Below, one piece after another: positions 1-8,833 of a stretch of 64,000 nucleotides of DNA. The DNA comes from Clostridiales bacterium oral taxon 876 str. F0540 (GTDB lineage: Bacteria; Bacillota; Clostridia; Clostridiales; Clostridiaceae). The notes beneath the pieces were generated by a model. That model did not search any database. It had not been told where the DNA came from and worked only from the letters and a program-made list of their open reading frames with translations. Every line of letters starts with the position of its first letter. The stretch's first letter is position 1. The translations under genes and the position numbers were made by a program. The stretch spans positions 282,820-346,819 of the forward strand of contig KE993496.1 in assembly GCA_000466585.1 (NCBI GenBank). Direction: 5' to 3'.

Positions 1-37
1 GCCTCTATGTATTTAGAGGCAGGAGTTTTTTGTTTTT
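1..37 (+). terminator. Rho-independent terminator hairpin at window edge
   Basis: GCCTCT pairs with AGAGGC around an 8-nt loop, followed after AGGAG by a T-rich run. It lies 73 nt before a trans-sulfuration gene. It may end an upstream gene or be the terminator half of a leader riboswitch (S-box or T-box) whose sensing part lies outside the window; the visible part cannot decide this. Confidence 0.6.
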
Positions 38-109
38 AATCCGGATTTTTCATTTTCATCTTATGTAATAAATCAAATTCTATATACAGAAAAAACAGGG
101 AGGTCGGAT

Positions 110-1252
110 ATGAAAATTGAATCGCTATTAATTCATGGAGGAGTAGATGGAGACAAGCATACCGGTGCGGTAAACGTGCCGATATATCAAACTTCTACCT
201 ACAAGCAGCCTAAATTTGGAGTTAATACAGGTTATGAATATTCTAGAACAGGGAATCCAACAAGAGAAGCTCTGGAGAAGCTCATTTCAGATTTAGAGGG
301 TGGATATGCTGGATTTGCTTTCGGTTCAGGAATGGCAGCAACAACAGCAGTATTATCCCTGTTTAAGTCAGGGGATAAAATCCTTATTCCAAATAACTTG
401 TACGGCGGAACCTTTAGAGTGATAGACAAGGTGTTCAAGCATTTTGGTATAGGCTATGAAGTAGTCAATACTTTAGATTTAGATGAAGTAAGAAATGCAG
501 TAGATGATGCTGTAAAAGCTATTTTTATAGAAAGTCCTACAAATCCTTTGATGGATATAACAGATATTAAAGAAATAGCTAAGATAGCTAAGGAAAACAA
601 CCTTTACACGATAGTTGACAACACTTTTATGACCCCATATCTTCAAAAACCAATTTCTTTGGGAGCGGATATAGTTATTCACAGTGCAACCAAGTATCTA
701 GGAGGTCATAGCGATATAGTTTCAGGGCTTGTTGTTGTAAATAGCCAAGAGTTAGCTGAAAGACTTCATTTCATACAAAACTCTACAGGAGGAGTGCTTG
801 CGCCATTCGATTCCTTCCTGCTCATAAGAGGAATTAAGACCTTGGCAGTTAGAATAGACAGGCATAATTTAAATGCTAAGATAGTTGCTGAATTTTTAAG
901 TGCTAGAGAGGAAATAGAGAAAATCTATTATCCAGGCTTTGAGAGTCACCCTGGTCATGAAATACAAAAATCTCAGGCTAAAGGCTTTGGAGGAATGATT
1001 TCGTTTGTACTTAAGGAAGGATATGACTATAAAAAATTCCTTGAAAGTCTTGAACTTATAACCTTTGGAGAAAGCCTTGGGGGAGTGGAATCTCTTGTAT
1101 GCCATCCAGCATCAATGACTCATGCAGCTTTACCTTACGAGTTAAGACAAAAGGTTGGAATAGTAGATAATTTAATCAGACTGTCAGTAGGCATAGAAAG
1201 TGCTGAAGACATAATTGAAGATATTAAAAACGCATTAGAAAAAAATAATTAA
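110..1252 (+). CDS. PLP-dependent trans-sulfuration enzyme (cystathionine gamma-lyase/gamma-synthase family)
   Basis: 380 aa, the usual length for the Cys/Met metabolism PLP family. The cofactor lysine is K195 in SATKYLGGHSD, with the Asp of VDNTFMTPYL near residue 170 and the substrate loop YSRTGNPTR near 44-52. These enzymes cleave or make cystathionine and related thioethers in the cytosol. The start has AGGGAGG 8 nt upstream. It is followed by a complete polar amino-acid importer on the same strand (21 nt gap), which suggests the operon takes up and breaks down cystine, cystathionine or methionine. Family members differ in reaction (MetB, MetC, MccB, MegL) and sequence alone does not settle which; a lyase-type role fits the transporter context best. 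Confidence 0.9.
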   Translation: MKIESLLIHGGVDGDKHTGAVNVPIYQTSTYKQPKFGVNTGYEYSRTGNPTREALEKLISDLEGGYAGFAFGSGMAATTAVLSLFKSGDKILIPNNLYGGTFRVIDKVFKHFGIGYEVVNTLDLDEVRNAVDDAVKAIFIESPTNPLMDITDIKEIAKIAKENNLYTIVDNTFMTPYLQKPISLGADIVIHSATKYLGGHSDIVSGLVVVNSQELAERLHFIQNSTGGVLAPFDSFLLIRGIKTLAVRIDRHNLNAKIVAEFLSAREEIEKIYYPGFESHPGHEIQKSQAKGFGGMISFVLKEGYDYKKFLESLELITFGESLGGVESLVCHPASMTHAALPYELRQKVGIVDNLIRLSVGIESAEDIIEDIKNALEKNN

Positions 1253-1272
1253 TAGAAAGAGGAGAAATTAAA

Positions 1273-2091
1273 ATGAAAAAAAGAAATATATTTATTAGTG
1301 CTGTATTAGCTTTAACTTTAGTAGCAGGTCTTGTAGGATGCTCAACAAAAAATAATAGTTCAAATAACGCAGGTACAACTGCACCAAAAAACTTACTTGA
1401 AACAGTAAAGAGCCAAGGTAAAATTCTTGTTGGAACAGAAGGAACCTATGCACCATTTACCTTCCATGACAAAGATGGAAAGTTAACTGGATTTGATGTG
1501 GAAATAGCGCAAGAGGTTGCAAAGCGTTTAGGCGTTAAAGCTGAGTTTGTTGAAACAAAGTGGGATGGAATGTTTGCAGGACTTGACGCTAAGAGATTTG
1601 ACATGATTGCAAATGAAGTAGGAATAAAGCCGGAGAGAAAAGAAAAATATGATTTTTCTGATTCATACATTTCTTCAAGAGGAGTACTTGTTGTAGCCAA
1701 GGACAACAACAGCATTACAAAGTTTGAAGATTTAAAAGGTAAGAAGGCTGCACAATCAATGACAAGTAACTATGCTGATATAGCTAGAACTAATGGAGCA
1801 GAAATAGTAAATTCAGAGGGATTTAATCAATCTATAGATTTACTATTAGCTAAGAGAGCAGATGCTACTATAAATGACAGTTTATCCTATTATGATCTAC
1901 TAAAGCAAAAGCCAGACGCAGGAGTTAAAATAGCTGCTCAGCAAGATAATGCAAGCTCCAGTGGATTAATGTTTAGAAAAGATAGCAAGGAATTAGTAGA
2001 TGCAGTCAACAAGGCTCTAGCTGACATGAAAGCAGATGGAACTTATAAAACAATTTCTGAGAGATGGTTTGGTGTTGACGTATCCAAATAA
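1273..2091 (+). CDS. Amino-acid ABC transporter substrate-binding lipoprotein (cystine type)
   Basis: 272 aa. The N-terminus is a lipoprotein signal with hydrophobic core at residues 8-21 and lipobox LVGC, so it should be anchored outside the membrane. The mature part is a family 3 solute-binding protein: GTEGTYAPFTFHDKDGKLTGFDVEIA near 55-80 is the ligand-binding start of this family, followed by the KPERKEKYDFSDSY block. SD GAGGAG precedes the ATG. It sits between a trans-sulfuration enzyme and permease/ATPase genes, matching TcyA-like cystine importers of Firmicutes. Substrate is inferred from neighbours. Confidence 0.9.
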   Translation: MKKRNIFISAVLALTLVAGLVGCSTKNNSSNNAGTTAPKNLLETVKSQGKILVGTEGTYAPFTFHDKDGKLTGFDVEIAQEVAKRLGVKAEFVETKWDGMFAGLDAKRFDMIANEVGIKPERKEKYDFSDSYISSRGVLVVAKDNNSITKFEDLKGKKAAQSMTSNYADIARTNGAEIVNSEGFNQSIDLLLAKRADATINDSLSYYDLLKQKPDAGVKIAAQQDNASSSGLMFRKDSKELVDAVNKALADMKADGTYKTISERWFGVDVSK

Positions 2092-2103
2092 TGTGGTGAT
2101 AAT

Positions 2104-2787
2104 ATGAATTTTGATGATAGAACTTTAAGACTAATACAAATAGCATTGGACTCTTTTTGGCCAATGCTTAAGGCTGGCATTGCCTTTACTGTTCCAGTAG
2201 CGTTGATTTCTTTTGCGCTAGGGTTGGTTGTTGGTCTAATGACTGCACTTGCAAGGATATCAAACGTTAAACCTCTTGTTTCAATTGCAAAATTTTATGT
2301 ATGGATAATAAGGGGAACTCCACTATTAGTACAGTTGTTTATTATTTTTTACGGTTTGGCCAAAGTTAATATAATACTAGACCCACTGCCGGCAGCAATT
2401 ATAGGCTTTACGATTAATGTAGGAGCATACAGCTCAGAGGTTATAAGAGCTGCAATACTATCAATACCAAAGGGCCAGTGGGAAGCAGCTTCTTCTATTG
2501 GTATGACGCATACTCAAACATTAAAAAGAATTGTTCTGCCTCAGGCTGCCAGGGTATCAATACCTCCGCTTTTTAATTCCTTTATAAGTCTTATAAAGGA
2601 TACCTCTCTCGCAGCCTCAATTACACTTACAGAAATGTTTCAAGTGGCGCAAAGAGTTACAGCGGCCACCTACGAACCACTTTTATTGTACGTTGAAGTA
2701 GCATTTATATACTTGATATTCTGTACAATTTTAAGTGCTGTACAAGGCAGGGTAGAAAAAAAGCTTGATAGATTTGTAGCTAGATAG
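2104..2787 (+). CDS. Amino-acid ABC transporter permease (HisM/GlnP family)
   Basis: 227 aa with about five membrane helices. Family signatures are IRGTPLLVQLFIIFYG near 75-90 and the EAA loop EAASSIGMTHTQTLKRIVLPQA near 136-157, which docks on the ATPase. It starts 12 nt after the binding-protein stop and ends at 2787, where the structured leader of the ATPase gene begins one base later. Acts in the cytoplasmic membrane as the channel subunit, probably as a homodimer. TcyB-like by context. Confidence 0.9.
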   Translation: MNFDDRTLRLIQIALDSFWPMLKAGIAFTVPVALISFALGLVVGLMTALARISNVKPLVSIAKFYVWIIRGTPLLVQLFIIFYGLAKVNIILDPLPAAIIGFTINVGAYSSEVIRAAILSIPKGQWEAASSIGMTHTQTLKRIVLPQAARVSIPPLFNSFISLIKDTSLAASITLTEMFQVAQRVTAATYEPLLLYVEVAFIYLIFCTILSAVQGRVEKKLDRFVAR

Positions 2788-2877
2788 GGAGGTAACAGTC
2801 CTAAATGGACTGTTACGGGTAGTTTGCGAGTGGAAACGAGCATGCTTAAACTATCCAGTGTTTCCGACAAAAGGAGG
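2788..2877 (+). promoter_or_regulatory. Structured leader repeat, copy 1 (upstream of ABC ATPase)
   Basis: The element runs from one GGAGG (2788-2792) to another (2873-2877). Hairpin 1: TAACAGTCC (2793-2801) pairs with GGACTGTTA (2807-2815) around loop TAAAT. Hairpin 2: GGGTAGTTT (2817-2825) pairs with AAACTATCC (2848-2856). Pseudoknot: GGAAAC (2832-2837) in its loop pairs with GTTTCC (2860-2865). The first GGAGG is followed 12 nt later by ATG and a five-codon ORF, MDCYG-stop, at 2805-2822; its stop codon lies in hairpin 2. The second GGAGG is the ribosome site of the ATPase gene. Related copies are at 15756, 52047 and 58721. Family unknown to me. Confidence 0.75.
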
Positions 2878-2884
2878 GGAAAAA

Positions 2885-3625
2885 GTGATATCAGTTAAAG
2901 GGCTATATAAAAGCTTTGGTGAAAATACTATATTAAAGAATATTGATTTAGAAGTGGCAAAAGGGGAAACTACAGTTATAATAGGACCTTCAGGTTCAGG
3001 AAAGACAACTCTTTTAAGATGCATGAACCTGCTTGAAACTCCTGACTGCGGAACCATAAAGATAGGACAGAATGAATTGAACATTGATGGAAAATCAAAA
3101 TTAAAGCAAAGTGATGTTATTGCTTTAAGAAAGAACACTGGAATGGTGTTTCAGGGTTTTCATCTTTTTCCGCACAAAACCGCGTTAGAAAACATTATAG
3201 AAGGTCAGATTACAGTTTTAAAAAGATCAAAGCAGGAGGCTTATGGAAAAGCAGTAGCCCTGCTTGAAAAAGTTGGCCTCTCAAATAAAAAAGACAGCTA
3301 TCCTCATGAACTTTCAGGAGGTCAGCAGCAAAGAGTTGCTATTGCACGTGCTATGGCAATGGAACCTGAAGTATTGCTTTTTGATGAACCTACTTCAGCC
3401 CTAGATCCAGAACTAGCAACCGAGGTTATAAAAGTAATGAAAGATCTCTCCAATGAGGGAATGACCATGGTGGTAGTTACACATAAAATGAGTTTTGCAA
3501 AGGAAGCTGCTCATAGAGTGATTTTTATGGATCAAGGAGTAATTGTTGAAGAAGGTACCCCTGAGCAAGTTTTTGAGAATACTAATAATGAACGATTGAA
3601 ACAGTTTTTAAGCATGATAGATTAA
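2885..3625 (+). CDS. Amino-acid ABC transporter ATPase (GlnQ/TcyC type)
   Basis: 246 aa from the GTG at 2885, chosen because AGGAGG lies 7 nt upstream and because family members begin at the ISVKGLYKSFG segment; an in-frame GTG at 2858 would begin inside the structured leader. Walker A GPSGSGKTT, Q-loop MVFQGFHLFPH, signature LSGGQQQR, Walker B VLLFDEPTSALDPE and H-loop VVVTHKM are all intact. It energises the preceding permease. Unlike its operon mates it is preceded by a 90-nt structured element, so its translation may be set separately. A terminator follows. Confidence 0.9.
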   Translation: MISVKGLYKSFGENTILKNIDLEVAKGETTVIIGPSGSGKTTLLRCMNLLETPDCGTIKIGQNELNIDGKSKLKQSDVIALRKNTGMVFQGFHLFPHKTALENIIEGQITVLKRSKQEAYGKAVALLEKVGLSNKKDSYPHELSGGQQQRVAIARAMAMEPEVLLFDEPTSALDPELATEVIKVMKDLSNEGMTMVVVTHKMSFAKEAAHRVIFMDQGVIVEEGTPEQVFENTNNERLKQFLSMID

Positions 3626-3631
3626 ATTAGA

Positions 3632-3675
3632 AAACAGGCTGGCCATAGTTGCTTATTATGGTAAGCCTGTTTTTA
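3632..3675 (+). terminator. Terminator of the cystine-transport operon
   Basis: AACAGGCT and AGCCTGTT form a long imperfect stem, extended by CCATA/TATGG, then TTTTTATTT. Confidence 0.85.
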
Positions 3676-3814
3676 TTTGCGTTCAGCAATATTTTATATT
3701 AGATTTATAGAACTTATAGCATGAAAAAAATCAGAGTTATAGATTATCTTACAGTAACATAATATTCAACACAATCATATTATATTATGATATTTGAATA
3801 TTTGGGGGTTAGGG

Positions 3815-4747
3815 ATGTTATCAAACAATGAATTTGTAAGACAATCCTTGGAATTAAATTTATTTTTTATGAGAATAGCTAAAGAGCACTCTATTTTCTT
3901 AGAGGCAGGCTTTACTCCTAGAGACCAGCAGTTTATTGAACAATCTGAAATGCTAAAGAATATATTCAGTCAGCTGCTTGTAGAAACTATTAATATGTCA
4001 GAGGGCATAATCAGCCCAGAAGTTGCAAATTCAGGCGAATTAGTGACAGATTTGACTTTAGCTGCCGAAAGGGAAACTCAATTTTATACTAACATAAAAA
4101 TTGATTCAAACATAACTAGAATGGAGGCAGCCCTTGCAGAAAGCAGTCCAAGTAATATTACTATGAATACAGTAAGAATGGTAGAAGACTTAAATAACAG
4201 AGCTATTAGAGCTGCACAGCAAATAGCAGGCTTTAAGAGTAATCTTCTTCAAAATGTTCTATCCTGCAGAATGTTTACGACAAATTATCCTTTGCTTATT
4301 GACCATATTTTAAGAGAAGCTAAATTCTATTTAAGAATGCTTACTATGCTTCAAAAAAGAGAAGAATTTGATATAGCAAGAGAGGCTGCCTATCAGGAAA
4401 CTTTCTGGAACAGAATTATGGCTGAACACTCTAAGTTTATAAGGGGACTGTTAGATCCTACTGAAGAGAAATTGTTTGATACTGCTAATGACTTTGGAAA
4501 GAAGTTTGATGAACTTACTCTTGAAGCAAAGAATCTGTCCAAGGATATGGGGCTGCTGCCAGAGGTAACAGATAGGAGTCTTAAGAATACTGTAGATATT
4601 CGTAATTTTAAGAGACAGGGTACTGAAGGATTAATACAGTGTCAAATTAGGTCCATTGCCTTCCCGCTTTTGGGAGACCATGTGGTCAGAGAGGCAAATC
4701 ATTATATAAGAATGCTTAAAGATTTTAAAAAAGGCAAGGTAGAATAA
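3815..4747 (+). CDS. DUF2935 family helical-bundle protein
   Basis: 310 aa from ATG 3815; a TTG at 3794 is in frame but the G-rich ribosome site (GGGGG at 3804-3808) fits the ATG. Two similar halves each carry an EH motif in a helical context, EHSIFLEAGFTPRD near residues 24-37 and EHSKFIRGLLDPTEE near 207-221, with further conserved His in each half (ITEM-like HILREAKFYLRML and HVVREANHYIRML). This is the arrangement of DUF2935 proteins, four-helix bundles reminiscent of ferritin-like metal sites. Function is unknown. Monocistronic, with its own terminator. Confidence 0.8.
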   Translation: MLSNNEFVRQSLELNLFFMRIAKEHSIFLEAGFTPRDQQFIEQSEMLKNIFSQLLVETINMSEGIISPEVANSGELVTDLTLAAERETQFYTNIKIDSNITRMEAALAESSPSNITMNTVRMVEDLNNRAIRAAQQIAGFKSNLLQNVLSCRMFTTNYPLLIDHILREAKFYLRMLTMLQKREEFDIAREAAYQETFWNRIMAEHSKFIRGLLDPTEEKLFDTANDFGKKFDELTLEAKNLSKDMGLLPEVTDRSLKNTVDIRNFKRQGTEGLIQCQIRSIAFPLLGDHVVREANHYIRMLKDFKKGKVE

Positions 4748-4756
4748 ATATAATTA

Positions 4757-4803
4757 AAAAGGTCAGCCAATAATGTGTTATAAGCATTGGCTGGCCTTTT
4801 GTT
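4757..4803 (+). terminator. Terminator after DUF2935 gene
   Basis: AAAGGTCAGCCAAT pairs with ATTGGCTGGCCTTT, followed by TTTTGTTT. Confidence 0.88.
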
Positions 4804-4984
4804 TATATAAAGAAATTATTAGATTTCAACTATCGCAGAATATAATCTCCCCCACTATTATTATACCATATAAAATTTTCAAATTACAGGCTTATAATCT
4901 GCATCTTTTGTGTGTATCATAGGAACAGAAATAACTTTACAGAGAATTGCTTCACCTATACCTAAAAAAGAAAGGGGAATATGT

Positions 4985-7597
4985 ATGAATCCATACGTGC
5001 TTAGCTTTCAGGAGATTGACAAAACTAAGCTTTCCATAGTTGGTGGGAAAGGTGCCAACCTAGGGGAGTTATCCAAGGTTAATGGTGTCCTAGTGCCGGA
5101 GGGCTTTTGTGTTACTACAGAGGCATACAAAAAGATAACTGAAAATAATCAGGAGTTTAATGCTTTATTAGATCAATTATCTAAGTTTAGATTAGAAGAT
5201 AGAGAAAAAGCTGCTGAAGTCAGCAAAAAAATTCGTAATGTTATCGAAAGAATATCTATTCCTAGGAATATAGAAGAAGAGATTGTAGGTTATCTCACAA
5301 AGTTTGGAGAAAGCGCTTCCTATGCCGTGCGTTCTAGCGCAACAGCAGAGGATTTGCCGACAGCTTCTTTTGCAGGTCAGCAGGATACCTACTTGAACAT
5401 TATCGGAACAGAGGCAATTTTAAAGCATATCAGCAAGTGCTGGGCATCACTGTTTACAGAAAGGGCAGTAACTTATCGTATTCAAAACGGTTTTGACCAC
5501 TGTAAGGTTCGTTTGTCTGTGGTTGTTCAAAAGATGGTTTTTCCTGAGGTGTCAGGAATTTTATTTACTGCTGATCCCATAACTTCTAATAGGAAGGTGG
5601 TATCCATTGATGCAAGCTTCGGACTTGGTGAGGCTTTGGTTTCGGGGCTTGTGAATGCTGATAATTATAAAGTGCAGAGCAGCCAGGTTATCCATAAGAA
5701 AATCTCCTCAAAGAAGCTGGCCATTTATGCCTTAAAGGAAGGTGGGACAGAAAAACAGGACATTGATGCAAAGACGCAGAATAAGCAAGCATTAACAGAT
5801 GAGCAGATTATAAGACTGTCGCATATGGGAAGAAAAATCGAAGAACACTTTGGTTGCCCTCAGGATATCGAATGGTGTGTGAGTAACGATACATTTTATA
5901 TTGTCCAGAGCCGCCCAATCACTACTTTATTCCCCATACCTGAAGTAAATGATGAGAAAAGACACGTTTATTTATCTGTTGGACATCAACAAATGATGAC
6001 AGATCCCTTGAAACCATTGGGAATGTCTTTAATGGAGTTAATATCTTTTGGCCACAGAACTAAAGCTGGCGGATGGTTATTTGTTGATGTGACACAAATG
6101 ATAACTTCACCTGACAGCAGAAAAATGTTATTAAACAACATGGGGCAGCATGATCCCCTCATGAAAGACGCACTTATGACAATAATAGAGCGAGATTTCA
6201 TAAAATGTTTATCAAATGATAAAGAGGAACAGAGCTTAGGTAATAACAATAAAGTTAGGACACCTTCAAATTCGGAGGTGCAAATAGACTTTGAACCTTC
6301 AATCGTTTCTGATCTGATTAAGAAAAGTCAAAGCTCCATAGAAAAGTTAAAACAAAATATTCATGGGAAATCAGGAGCAGATTTAATAGATTTTATATTC
6401 GAAGATATAGAAGAATTAAAGAGGATTTTATTTGACCCGCAAAGTACAGCTGTATTTATGTCTGCTATAAATGCTTCATCCTGGATTAACGAAAAAATGA
6501 AAGAGTGGCTGGGTGAGAAAAACGCAGCAGATACCCTTTCACAATCTGTACCAAACAATATTACTTCGGAAATGGGTCTGTCGTTAATGGATGTATCAGA
6601 TATGATTCGTCCTTATCCAGAAGTAATTAGTTATTTGCAGCATGTAAAAGACGACAATTTTTTAGAGGATCTTGTTAAGTTTAATGGCGGGAGGGAAGTT
6701 CGAGATGCAATCCTGTCCTACCTTAATAAATACGGAATGCGATGCAGCGGAGAAATAGATATTACTAGACCTCGATTCAGCGAAAAACAAACTACACTTG
6801 TCCCTATGATTCTAAGCAATATCAAAAATTTTGAGCCTAATGCCGGCAATCGAAAATTTGAGCAAGGGCGACAGGAAGCTTTGAAAAAGGAGCAGGAATT
6901 ATTAGAACGATTAAAGAAATTACCGGATGGTGAAGAAAAGGCCAAAGAAACAAAACGAATGATTGATTTAATCCGAAATTTCATCGGCTATCGTGAATAT
7001 CCAAAGTACGGCATGGTTAGTCGCTACTTTGTTTACAAGCAGGCCATACTTAAAGAAGCTGATCAACTGGTAAAAGATAAGGTTATTTATGAAAAAGAAG
7101 ATATATATTATCTAACGTTTGAAGAACTTCGCGAAGTTATGGGTAGAAATAAACCAGATTATCAAATCATCAACAAGCGAAAAGAGGAGTACAAATTATA
7201 TGAAAAACTAACTCCGCCGCGTGTTATTACTTCTGATGGTGAAATCATAACAGGTAAATACAAACGAGAAAATCTACCAGAGGGCGCTATACCGGGTCTA
7301 CCAGTTTCTTCAGGAAGTTTTGAAGGAAGAGCACGTGTCATTTTAAACATGGAAGACGCTGATTTAGAAGATGGAGATATATTAGTTACATCCTTTACTG
7401 ACCCTAGCTGGACACCATTGTTTGTATCCATAAAAGGTCTGGTTACTGAAGTTGGTGGACTGATGACCCATGGTGCAGTAATCGCACGAGAATATGGTCT
7501 GCCAGCAGTTGTAGGAGTAGAAAATGCTACTAAACTGATAAAAGATGGTCAGAGGATTAGGGTGAACGGAACAGAAGGGTATGTAGAAATACTATAA
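4985..7597 (+). CDS. rph: Rifampicin phosphotransferase-type PEP-synthase family enzyme
   Basis: 870 aa from ATG 4985 (AAGGGG upstream; the in-frame GTG at 4910 lacks a site). Three domains in order: ATP-grasp PPDK N-terminal domain (about 1-315) with VGGKGANLGEL (K22) and YAVRSSATAEDLP (R116); a long central helical region (about 325-755); and a C-terminal swivelling His domain with VGGLMTHGAVIAREYG, the phospho-accepting histidine being H829. The size and the MNPYVLSFQEI start match rifampicin phosphotransferases, which move the beta-phosphate of ATP to the rifamycin ansa bridge; true PEP synthases are shorter and end in a TIM barrel that is missing here. Substrate is inferred from family resemblance. 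No rifamycin-associated promoter element was recognised upstream. Confidence 0.82.
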   Translation: MNPYVLSFQEIDKTKLSIVGGKGANLGELSKVNGVLVPEGFCVTTEAYKKITENNQEFNALLDQLSKFRLEDREKAAEVSKKIRNVIERISIPRNIEEEIVGYLTKFGESASYAVRSSATAEDLPTASFAGQQDTYLNIIGTEAILKHISKCWASLFTERAVTYRIQNGFDHCKVRLSVVVQKMVFPEVSGILFTADPITSNRKVVSIDASFGLGEALVSGLVNADNYKVQSSQVIHKKISSKKLAIYALKEGGTEKQDIDAKTQNKQALTDEQIIRLSHMGRKIEEHFGCPQDIEWCVSNDTFYIVQSRPITTLFPIPEVNDEKRHVYLSVGHQQMMTDPLKPLGMSLMELISFGHRTKAGGWLFVDVTQMITSPDSRKMLLNNMGQHDPLMKDALMTIIERDFIKCLSNDKEEQSLGNNNKVRTPSNSEVQIDFEPSIVSDLIKKSQSSIEKLKQNIHGKSGADLIDFIFEDIEELKRILFDPQSTAVFMSAINASSWINEKMKEWLGEKNAADTLSQSVPNNITSEMGLSLMDVSDMIRPYPEVISYLQHVKDDNFLEDLVKFNGGREVRDAILSYLNKYGMRCSGEIDITRPRFSEKQTTLVPMILSNIKNFEPNAGNRKFEQGRQEALKKEQELLERLKKLPDGEEKAKETKRMIDLIRNFIGYREYPKYGMVSRYFVYKQAILKEADQLVKDKVIYEKEDIYYLTFEELREVMGRNKPDYQIINKRKEEYKLYEKLTPPRVITSDGEIITGKYKRENLPEGAIPGLPVSSGSFEGRARVILNMEDADLEDGDILVTSFTDPSWTPLFVSIKGLVTEVGGLMTHGAVIAREYGLPAVVGVENATKLIKDGQRIRVNGTEGYVEIL

Positions 7598-7659
7598 TTT
7601 AATTTGCCAAGGTATTTCTTAAATTAATTGTAAAAATAGAAAGTATATAACTAAATTTC

Positions 7660-7694
7660 AGGTCACCCCTTTAATTTTAAGGGGTGTACCTTTA
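7660..7694 (+). terminator. Terminator after rph
   Basis: AGGTCACCCCTT pairs imperfectly with AAGGGGTGTACCT, followed by TTTATT. Confidence 0.75.
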
Positions 7695-7720
7695 TTGCAA
7701 AGTGGTAATTCTGCCTAGAA

Positions 7721-7906
7721 TTACAAGGTATCATTATAAGCTTCTCGATTTAATAAAATTGAAGCGGTCAGATCAAAAGTAAATGGGTGATGTACCAATT
7801 GACTTGTTCTGCCGCCTATATTTTTTTCTTTTTCATTTATTTCACCTCGAACTGGATTATATACGAAGTTAGTATTTCCAATATACTCGATACATAATTC
7901 TTTGTT
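7721..7906 (-). pseudogene. Possible coding remnant, unrecognised
   Basis: The 495-nt stretch between rph and the tetR gene has no intact gene. On the minus strand a 61-codon frame is open from 7906 to a TAA at 7721, without a start codon or ribosome site. Its translation has a protein-like composition (for example NPVRGEINEKEKNIGGRTSQ then HHPFTFDLTASILLNREAYN) rather than the look of random AT-rich DNA. It may be the tail of a deleted gene. I do not recognise the family. The rest, 7907-8092, holds only a hairpin. Confidence 0.3.
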
Positions 7907-8023
7907 TTAACACTCTTTTTAGGTATACAAAATACATAAGGATTGAGTAACAAGGAAATATAGAAAATAGGATGATATGGCAGGTTTTTATGGATATCAA
8001 GTAAATATTGAAGTGTGTTTTAT

Positions 8024-8060
8024 ATTCCCTCAGACTGATTAAGTTTGAGGGAATTTTGTT
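8024..8060 (+). terminator. Terminator-like hairpin
   Basis: ATTCCCTCAGAC pairs with GTTTGAGGGAAT around TGATTAA, with TTTTGTT on the plus strand. No plus-strand gene ends nearby, so it may be left over from a lost gene or act in the tetR 3' region. Confidence 0.45.
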
Positions 8061-8092
8061 AAAATGCAAATTCAATAAAATCATCGAAGTAT

Positions 8093-8680
8093 TTATTGCC
8101 GTAATTCTTTATCAAAGTTTTCAAAGCAGCTGGTATCAGGGAGGGTTCGGTAGCTCAGCTGAATAATTCTCTCTATAGAAACACCATTTGGGTTGAAAAG
8201 CCATTTATTATACATGGAAAGTAAGCCTGAAATGTAAAACTCCATGAGCAAATCAACCTCAGCAGTGGTGTAATTTTCGGAGCAGAAAAAGTACTTTATC
8301 CAAATAGGTTTTAGATTTTCTACAATCTTACGTGTAAATTCTGTATCTCCGTGTGGACCTAACAGGATGACTATATACTTATCAAGACGTGTCAAGATTC
8401 CAAAGATTGATTCTAGTGCCTGTGAAGCGTTCAAGTTATTGGCTTGCTCTAAAAAGCGCAGGACAAAATCGTTTATTTCATCCATAAGCTGATCTTCAAG
8501 TTTGTGCAATATGTCATAGACATCCACATAATATTGATAAAAGGTACTGCGATTATATCCGGCCAGACTGCAGATATCTTTTACTGTGATTTTATCAATG
8601 CTATGCTTTTCATACAATATCCAAAATGCATCTTGAAAATTTCTCTGTGTAATCTCGGTTTGCTCTGTTCTTTTCTTCAT
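8093..8680 (-). CDS. TetR family transcriptional regulator of the adjacent ABC exporter
   Basis: 195 aa. N-terminal TetR HTH at about residues 10-55, with IDKITVKDICSLAGYNRSTFYQYYVDVYDIL as the recognition region; the rest is a ligand-binding helical domain of undefined specificity. The ATG at 8680 has AGGAG upstream. It is divergent from an ABC exporter, and the shared 150-nt gap holds a perfect 19-nt inverted repeat that is the natural candidate operator. It is therefore likely to repress both itself and the exporter until an exported compound binds. Confidence 0.88.
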   Translation of the reverse strand: MKKRTEQTEITQRNFQDAFWILYEKHSIDKITVKDICSLAGYNRSTFYQYYVDVYDILHKLEDQLMDEINDFVLRFLEQANNLNASQALESIFGILTRLDKYIVILLGPHGDTEFTRKIVENLKPIWIKYFFCSENYTTAEVDLLMEFYISGLLSMYNKWLFNPNGVSIERIIQLSYRTLPDTSCFENFDKELRQ

Positions 8681-8743
8681 GATGAAGCTCCTGTTCCCGC
8701 TTTTTTATTTATTTTAACACAAGTGAAAAATCAAGACAACACG

Positions 8744-8780
8744 GTGTTGGATAATCCAACACATGCACGTTCAGTGTTGG
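8744..8780. promoter_or_regulatory. Candidate TetR operator
   Basis: A perfect 19-nt palindrome, GTGTTGGAT-A-ATCCAACAC, occupies 8744-8762. A further half-site GTGTTGG follows at 8774-8780. Both lie between the divergent tetR gene and ABC exporter, where a TetR dimer would block both. Confidence 0.7.
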
Positions 8781-8833
8781 TTGATAGAGTGACGAATATT
8801 TTCTATAATAAAATTTGTCGGGAGGGAAATCTT

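Noticed and set aside
1..109. S-box or T-box riboswitch before the trans-sulfuration gene
   Set aside because: Only the terminator-like hairpin is inside the window; no sensing core can be seen.
2788..2877. Leader repeat as a guanidine-II, THF or c-di-GMP riboswitch
   Set aside because: The loops and conserved bases of those classes, as I know them, do not match the TAAAT loop and pseudoknot layout.
4840..4984. Rifamycin-associated element before rph
   Set aside because: No matching 19-bp inverted repeat is present in the upstream gap.
8504..8833. N-terminal extension of the ABC ATPase frame over the tetR gene
   Set aside because: It overlaps the opposite-strand tetR, lacks a ribosome site, and the family start and GGAGGG fit ATG 8834.
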